Shown: positions 59,554-64,000 of the stretch, piece by piece | Layout: every line of letters starts with the position of its first letter | Numbering within the stretch: the first letter of the stretch is position 1 | Origin: Skermanella aerolata KACC 11604 | Lineage (GTDB): Bacteria > Pseudomonadota > Alphaproteobacteria > Azospirillales > Azospirillaceae | Assembly (NCBI RefSeq): GCF_000936425.1 | Contig: NZ_AVFK01000007.1 | Span: forward strand, 124,001-188,000 | Direction: 5' to 3' | Length of the DNA stretch: 64,000 nucleotides | Translations under genes and position numbers: made by a program | The notes under the pieces: generated by a model | What the model was told of the DNA's origin: nothing | Databases searched by the model: none | Seen by the model: only the letters and a program-made list of their open reading frames with translations

Positions 59554-61620
59554 TCAGCCGGCACTCGTGCTCTTGTCGTTCATCGGCCAGGGCGGAATGA
59601 CAAGACCTTCGTCGACCGGCAGCTCGCTCCGCACCTCGAAGAACTGGTCCGGGTTGCGCTGCCCACCGATGATCGCGCTGTCCTGGATCACGAAGCCGAT
59701 CTTGTGCCAGTTCGGCAGGATGTTCTCGATATCCTGATAGCGGCCCTGGTTCGCCGGATTTTCGCTGCCGGTGCCGGGACCCCGGACCGAATAGCGCTGC
59801 GGACCGGGCTTGCCATCCTTGACCTCGGAGGCGAGATGGACATGGACCGGGCGCTGCGCCGGCCACGACCAGTACAGCGTGGTGTTGTGCGGAATCGTCG
59901 GGCTGGTCGGATGGGTGGCGCAGGAATTGTAGTCGGTGTGCCACGGCACGGACATGAACTTGGTCATGTCGCCCGGCTCGACCAGATCCTCGCCGGTGCT
60001 GTGCAGCGGCACGTAGCCCTCCGACAGCACGGGCACGTCCGGATCGAGGCCGTCGAGCTTCAAGGGCTTCGGCGCGATCCGGAACGGCCCAACCTCCTTC
60101 TTCCGCCAGTCCTGGACGTAGATTTCCTCCTGGCGCACGGTGAAGGTCAGGTCGATGCCGGGGCTGAAACGGCCGCCCAGGCAGTTGATCAGCGAGGCCT
60201 TGTCCAACAGGTCGCCCGGCGACAGCGGCTTGACCGGCTCGGCACTGCACTTGCGGTCGTTCCACTGCGTCAGGAAATAGTACTGCGTCAGCGTCGGCGA
60301 CAGGAAGGCCTGACCCGAATCGCCAAGCGCACCCGGCATCAGCGGCACGCCCAGCATGGCCTGCTGCGGCAGGTTCGGGTTGCGGATATAGGCCAGCCCC
60401 GACAGGATCGTGTCGGCGGGAACGGTCTCCGCGCCAATGCGGCCGACCGCGCGGTGCGCGTGTTTGGCAGGCTGAGGCAGGTTGGAAATCCATTCCTGCA
60501 AAGCCGTGCCCCGGAAGATATGGGCGACGTCGTCCTCGAAGCTGGCGTAGCGGTCGTACCGGTATTCGCCGTCCGAATAGATCTCCGGCTGAAGGTCGAG
60601 CTTGCGGACGAAGGTGTCGTAGACCTCGTCCCACAGCGACACGACGTTGAGGATCTGCGGCGCATAGGACGGATCGGCCGTCGCGACCCAGGCCGTCCCG
60701 GCGGAAATCCGGGTTTCGTCGGGCAGGCCGCCGTTCAGCACGACCACCGCCGAAACCGGGCCGTCGCTGGTGTCGTCGAACCAGCCGTCGTTATCGACGC
60801 TGCTGACGAGCTGGTAGAAGCTGCCGTCGGCCTGCTTCCAGGCGCTCGCCCTGCCGTAGCCGCCCAGCACCACCAGCCGCCCGGCCTCGTCGGTCTCCAG
60901 GTGGCCGAGGGTATCGACCTCGCCGGTCGGCGAGTACAGCCCGTCGGGGAACGACTTGGCCGGCCAGGACTTGGGATAGTCCGGCAGGGCCTTGAGGCCG
61001 CCTTCGGCGCTGTAGACCGAAGCCTCCGTAGCGGCATCGAACCGCACCGGTGCTGCACCGGCTCCCCGCACCGTGCGCGGCCCGAAATCGATCGTCAGCC
61101 TGGAAACCCGCTCCGGGTTGTTCAGAACAGCCAGCTCTTCCGTGCCCTCGTCGCCGGGATAGAACGAGGCATTGCGGATCGGCGGCAGGTTGCCGTTGCC
61201 GTAGTTGTCGATGACGGGACCGTTGGCGTTGCTCACCTCCAGGACGAAGGTGTTGGCCTTCTTGTTGGCGACATGGACGGTCCAGATGATGTCGGTGACC
61301 GTCTTGTCTCCCAGCGGTTCGCCGATCCTGATCTCCTGCTCGGTGGCGGCCGGGTAGGCCTTGGCCTCCGCTTCGCTGTAGGCGAAGATCTTGAAACGGG
61401 CGGCCTGACGCTTCAGCGCGCCGGAGGCGTCGCGCAGGTCCTCGTCGGTGATCGTGTCGTGCTCGGTGCCGCGCCGAATCGGCAGGCCGCCCATCACCGG
61501 CGGTTTGCTACCGGCGACCGGGACGCCGGCCATGGTTTCGGGCGCCAGATAATAGTCGTCGCTGTTGCCGACTCGCGCGAAGGCGATGGCGGGATGGATG
61601 CGCAGGATGCTCTTGGACAT
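59554..61620 (-). CDS. LodA-like CTQ-dependent amino acid oxidase
   Basis: A 688-residue protein of the LodA family (L-lysine epsilon-oxidase, GoxA glycine oxidase), which oxidises amino acids with release of hydrogen peroxide using cysteine tryptophylquinone. The opening SILRIHPAIAFARVGNS is the family start. The cofactor residues are probably C480 in INCLGGRFSPGIDLT and W560 in SVPWHTDYNSC, in the same sequence context as Cys516 and Trp581 of Marinomonas LodA. YWSWPAQRPVHVH follows. No signal peptide is seen, as in other members. AGGGATCAGCCC precedes the ATG. The amino acid substrate cannot be assigned. Confidence 0.88.
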   Translation of the reverse strand: MSKSILRIHPAIAFARVGNSDDYYLAPETMAGVPVAGSKPPVMGGLPIRRGTEHDTITDEDLRDASGALKRQAARFKIFAYSEAEAKAYPAATEQEIRIGEPLGDKTVTDIIWTVHVANKKANTFVLEVSNANGPVIDNYGNGNLPPIRNASFYPGDEGTEELAVLNNPERVSRLTIDFGPRTVRGAGAAPVRFDAATEASVYSAEGGLKALPDYPKSWPAKSFPDGLYSPTGEVDTLGHLETDEAGRLVVLGGYGRASAWKQADGSFYQLVSSVDNDGWFDDTSDGPVSAVVVLNGGLPDETRISAGTAWVATADPSYAPQILNVVSLWDEVYDTFVRKLDLQPEIYSDGEYRYDRYASFEDDVAHIFRGTALQEWISNLPQPAKHAHRAVGRIGAETVPADTILSGLAYIRNPNLPQQAMLGVPLMPGALGDSGQAFLSPTLTQYYFLTQWNDRKCSAEPVKPLSPGDLLDKASLINCLGGRFSPGIDLTFTVRQEEIYVQDWRKKEVGPFRIAPKPLKLDGLDPDVPVLSEGYVPLHSTGEDLVEPGDMTKFMSVPWHTDYNSCATHPTSPTIPHNTTLYWSWPAQRPVHVHLASEVKDGKPGPQRYSVRGPGTGSENPANQGRYQDIENILPNWHKIGFVIQDSAIIGGQRNPDQFFEVRSELPVDEGLVIPPWPMNDKSTSAG

Positions 61621-61668
61621 GGGCTGATCCCTGAATCTTTGTTTGACGACCTTGAATTGACTCAGAGG

Positions 61669-62820
61669 TCAGGCGGTCGCGGGCTCGGCCTTCCAGGCCG
61701 CCGCCTTGGCGTTGGCCGCCTTCGCCAGCGGGAAGCGCGGCTCCGACTCCAGGGCCGCGAACGTCGCCCTGGTCTGCGCCGAATGGTTCAGGTCGTGGTG
61801 CGAGAAGGCCGGCACCGCGCCGTTTTGCCAGCAGGCCAGGATATTGCCGGCAAGCGTGACCATGTGGACGTAGAACTGCGGGACCTGCTTGCCGGCGAAC
61901 TTCTCCGTCATGGCCCAGCGGAACTTGGTGAAGTTCTCGACCAGCCGAAGCTGAGCCGCGTAGCCGGGCGTGCCCTCACGCGGGAAGCGCTCTGCGGCAT
62001 AGGTTTCCGGCAGCACGCCGCCCTGGATCAGGCTGTAGAACTTCTCGAAATGCGGCCACGACGGCTCGATGTCGTCGGCGGTGTTCCGGAACTGCTTCTT
62101 GATCGGCGGGTTCGACGCGCTTTGGAAGTAGCTGGCGATGTCTGGCAGGTTGGGATGCTTCGGATGGCTCTTGAGGCCGGCCGGACGCTGGGTGCCTTCG
62201 CCCTGGGACGTGATCGCATCGACCAGATTGGCGACCTGTGCCAGCCCGTCGGAGCCGTCGAGCGTGATGGTCGGCTGCGCGAAGTCGGCGTAGAAGCGCT
62301 TGAAGGCATCGACCTGATTGACCGCCTTGATGTGGTCCTTCAACTGCGTCGCGCCGACCGTCACCGCCTGATAGAACTCCCCGATCGAGCCGTAAACGGC
62401 GATGTCGGGGTTCGCGTCCACCGGATGGCCGGTATCCCAGAACGGATATTCGACCAGGCAGAAGCCCTGGAGCCGCGCGATGTCGAGCTGCCCGATCTCC
62501 GCCCGCGCCGACGGGAACAGCGTCCGGGGGTCCGGATCGTCCAGCGAGAAATCCAGGTGCGGAATATGCGTTCCCTCATAGACCGGGCACTTGAATAGCG
62601 GCTTCAGCCCATAGGCGTTGGCGATATTGGCCGCCAGCTGGACATGCAGCATTTCCTGATTGACGACCGACAGGATGAGCTGGAACGCCGCCTCGCCCTG
62701 ATCCTTGATAGAATAGGCCGCCGCCATGTAGTACGGGATGGTCCAGAATTCGAGATCGACAGCCGCCTGCAAATGCTCCTGCAACTGTTCCAATGTCCAT
62801 TGCGATTCCGCTGAACTCAT
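61669..62820 (-). CDS. ferritin-like domain protein (VioB/iminophenyl-pyruvate dimer synthase type)
   Basis: A 383-residue protein opening SSAESQWTLEQLQEHLQAAVD, then a helix with E24 (DLEFWTIPYYMAAAYS) and an E56-x-x-H59 motif (VNQEMLHVQLAANIANA), as in diiron ferritin-like proteins. This is the layout of the ferritin-like domain found at the end of VioB-type enzymes, which couple imines made by amino acid oxidases. It is the first gene of the operon, 48 bases before lodA. The ATG at 62820 follows AGGAGTCACCTG. Role unknown; it may act on the oxidase product or protect against peroxide. Confidence 0.75.
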   Translation of the reverse strand: MSSAESQWTLEQLQEHLQAAVDLEFWTIPYYMAAAYSIKDQGEAAFQLILSVVNQEMLHVQLAANIANAYGLKPLFKCPVYEGTHIPHLDFSLDDPDPRTLFPSARAEIGQLDIARLQGFCLVEYPFWDTGHPVDANPDIAVYGSIGEFYQAVTVGATQLKDHIKAVNQVDAFKRFYADFAQPTITLDGSDGLAQVANLVDAITSQGEGTQRPAGLKSHPKHPNLPDIASYFQSASNPPIKKQFRNTADDIEPSWPHFEKFYSLIQGGVLPETYAAERFPREGTPGYAAQLRLVENFTKFRWAMTEKFAGKQVPQFYVHMVTLAGNILACWQNGAVPAFSHHDLNHSAQTRATFAALESEPRFPLAKAANAKAAAWKAEPATA

Positions 62821-63162
62821 CAGGTGACTCCTGCCCGGAAAATATTGATTTGAGAAATCCCCGGCGGCTGAAACCATGGCCGTTATCGGGGGTGCTATTG
62901 GATGCGGGAGAACGACAACAGAAATGCGGTATTTAAGTCAAGAATATTAGTATTAATTTTTATGTTACTTCGGAGGAACAATACTGTTGTATGTTTGGTA
63001 GAGTGCATATCCGAGTAACGTGACAGGTGATTTACTTGGGTATTTCTTGAACAGGCACCGTGCCACGATCTCCGGCTGTATGCCGCCTAGTCCAGGGCTT
63101 GGGCCTATAGGCGTCACCTTAAAACATTCCCGCACGCCAAGCTTGCATTCTCCTCCACTTTA
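62821..63162. other. AT-rich region upstream of ferritin-like/LodA/LodB operon
   Basis: About 340 bases with a low-GC stretch at 62925-63000 (TATTAGTATTAATTTTTATG) that is the likely promoter zone of the minus-strand operon. No gene longer than a few codons and no clear operator dyad is visible. Confidence 0.35.
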
Positions 63163-63345
63163 CCGTCATGCCAAGACTTGATCTTGGCATCTCCTGGCGA
63201 AAGCTGACTAGAAGACTTCAACCTGAAGTCCGACTACCAGCAGCCAAGCTCCTGAAAGGAGATACCAAGATCAAGTCTTGGTATGACGGGAAGGGGACAA
63301 GTCTGCCAAAACCAGCGCTTACAAGACTTGATCTTGGCAAGACGG
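63163..63345. repeat. three copies of a CCAAGACTTGATCTTGG palindrome
   Basis: A palindromic core CCAAGACTTGATCTTGG or its complement occurs three times, at about 63171-63187, 63264-63281 and 63322-63338. The first two are within longer opposed arms (CCGTCATGCC...GGCATCTCC at 63163-63192 against GGAGATACC...GGTATGACGG at 63258-63289), forming a large inverted repeat; the third is a truncated direct copy. Their CGTCATGCC edge resembles intergenic repeats common in alphaproteobacteria. An open frame across them is a by-product of the repeats. Confidence 0.7.
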
Positions 63346-63511
63346 TATGAAGAATTAGCGGAAAGCCCGGCATCTTCTCCATTTGGGAACCGAACAGCTC
63401 TGCTATCCACTTTTGAAAAGTGCGGCTAGTCCCCTGTCCAGCGCCGTTTAAAAAACGCTTTTGAAGCCGGTTCGTATACCCATACACACCAAGGTAGCAT
63501 CACGGGCGGTG

Positions 63512-63865
63512 ATGGCCGAGATGCCGTCGCGCCCGTTTCAGGACGATTTCATCCGGTTCTTCTGCCGGATATCGAGTCCCGATCCCGAAACGCGTGAGGA
63601 AGCGCGCCGGCTGCACAGGGTCAGGATGGATGCGTGGAGCACCCGGCGGAACATTCAGAAGGAATGGTTCGCCAAGGCGGGACTCGATGCCGCGGGCAGG
63701 CATCGCAGGCTCCTGCTCAACGACAAGCACGCCATCGAATGCGAACTCATAGGACATAATGACCGGCCCCGGCAAGGCCATTGTCTTCGCCTGAGCCAGA
63801 GCGCCCGACCCTCCTGGCGGCAGTCTCCAGCCGCCGCCAGGAGCCGCGATAGTGAGCTTCAGTGA
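63512..63865 (+). CDS. small hypothetical protein
   Basis: A 117-residue frame starting MAEMPSRPFQDDFIRFF, followed by charged helical sequence (DPETREEARRLHRVRMD, RRNIQKEWFAKAGLD) and a looser Arg/Ser-rich C-terminus. No family is recognised and there is no signal peptide or membrane segment. The frame is credible because a T-rich hairpin terminator begins three bases after its stop. The ribosome-binding site is poor. An opposite-strand frame of similar length exists but lacks such support. Confidence 0.45.
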   Translation: MAEMPSRPFQDDFIRFFCRISSPDPETREEARRLHRVRMDAWSTRRNIQKEWFAKAGLDAAGRHRRLLLNDKHAIECELIGHNDRPRQGHCLRLSQSARPSWRQSPAAARSRDSELQ

Positions 63866-63867
63866 CC

Positions 63868-63892
63868 AACGGTGACGAAACACCGTTTTTTC
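63868..63892 (+). terminator. Rho-independent terminator
   Basis: AACGGTG (63868-63874) pairs with CACCGTT (63881-63887) around a six-base loop ACGAAA and is followed by TTTT. It immediately follows the stop of the hypothetical gene at 63512 on the same strand. Confidence 0.75.
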
Positions 63893-63975
63893 CTCACCCA
63901 CGCCGGCACCACGACGGCCGGAGCTTCCGCTGCGGCCGCCGATGTTTCACGTGAAAGGCCATTCAGGCCCCGCCC

Positions 63976-64000
63976 TCAGGGCCGCAGCACGACCTTCATG
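63976..64000 (-). CDS. C-terminal end of a gene entering from the right edge
   Basis: The last bases read on the minus strand as ...MKVVLRP and TGA. The KVVLRP ending is common in zinc-binding alcohol dehydrogenase / quinone oxidoreductase proteins, so this is probably the tail of such a gene that lies mainly outside the window. Too little is visible for more. Confidence 0.3.

Noticed and set aside
58300-62598. A very long plus-strand open frame (over 1400 codons) opposite the ferritin-like/LodA/LodB genes
   Set aside because: It is antisense to three genes with clear family motifs, is rich in Arg, Gly, Asp and Val, shows no domain, and is the usual by-product of third-position GC bias.
63163-63345. 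CRISPR array
   Set aside because: The repeated units are opposed palindromes with unequal spacing and only three copies, and no cas gene is present.
63168-63350. 60-codon frame across the palindromic repeats
   Set aside because: Its sequence (for example PRLDLG repeated) is created by the repeat copies.
63500-63901. 133-codon minus-strand frame opposite the 63512 hypothetical gene
   Set aside because: It runs through the terminator hairpin, lacks a ribosome-binding site, and is Pro/Gly/Arg-rich; the plus-strand frame ends right before that terminator.

Overview
The window looks like a chromosomal segment of a high-GC alphaproteobacterium, most likely Rhodospirillales/Azospirillaceae (Azospirillum or Skermanella-like). 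This is inferred from a very large NAD-glutamate dehydrogenase next to glnD, an HWE-family histidine kinase, the rsmB-rpe-heparinase-purH order, and an ornithine decarboxylase gene with a long structured leader. I could not run a search to confirm the taxon. No rRNA, tRNA, CRISPR array, insertion sequence or prophage is evident.

Layout. 1-5.5 kb: end of a ketopantoate-reductase-like gene and a peptide-type ABC importer operon on the minus strand, with a divergent LysR regulator (5.6-6.6 kb). 6.6-12 kb: a 32-residue membrane peptide and a signalling block (response regulator, CHASE/GAF/HWE kinase, second response regulator, convergent MASE4-like kinase). 12-15 kb: coupled isochorismatase-like, XapX and amidohydrolase genes. 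15-18.4 kb: a Lys/Pro/Ala-rich DNA-binding protein, another histidine kinase and a ZntB/CorA transporter. 18.5-27.2 kb: a 46-residue lipoprotein, glnD and the 180-kDa-type glutamate dehydrogenase (nitrogen control and glutamate catabolism). 27.3-31.8 kb: ccmAB, a ClC antiporter and mtnK. 31.9-44 kb: a region for basic amino acids and polyamines (AruH-like transaminase, ornithine decarboxylase with leader, PotDABC-type importer), interrupted by a second dipeptide-type ABC operon with a Zur-like palindrome in front. 44-49.3 kb: nucleoside hydrolase, a DUF4142 lipoprotein, HAD hydrolases, MgtE and MarC. 49.5-56.5 kb: scoAB, then rsmB, rpe, a heparinase II/III-like gene and purH. 56.5-64 kb: cytochrome c, a putative heme-binding beta-barrel protein, and an operon of ferritin-like protein, LodA-like quinoprotein oxidase and LodB-like flavoprotein, followed by repeats and a small hypothetical gene.

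Most notable: (1) the ferritin-like/LodA/LodB operon at 58.4-62.8 kb, where a cysteine-tryptophylquinone amino-acid oxidase sits with a protein resembling the ferritin-like domain of VioB-type enzymes; (2) a 35-codon upstream ORF with a strong ribosome-binding site and mutually exclusive hairpins in the ornithine decarboxylase leader; (3) two classes of GTAG-headed REP palindromes arranged as inverted pairs between genes; (4) a perfect 18-bp Zur-like palindrome in front of a dipeptide-type ABC operon, suggesting metal or metallophore uptake.
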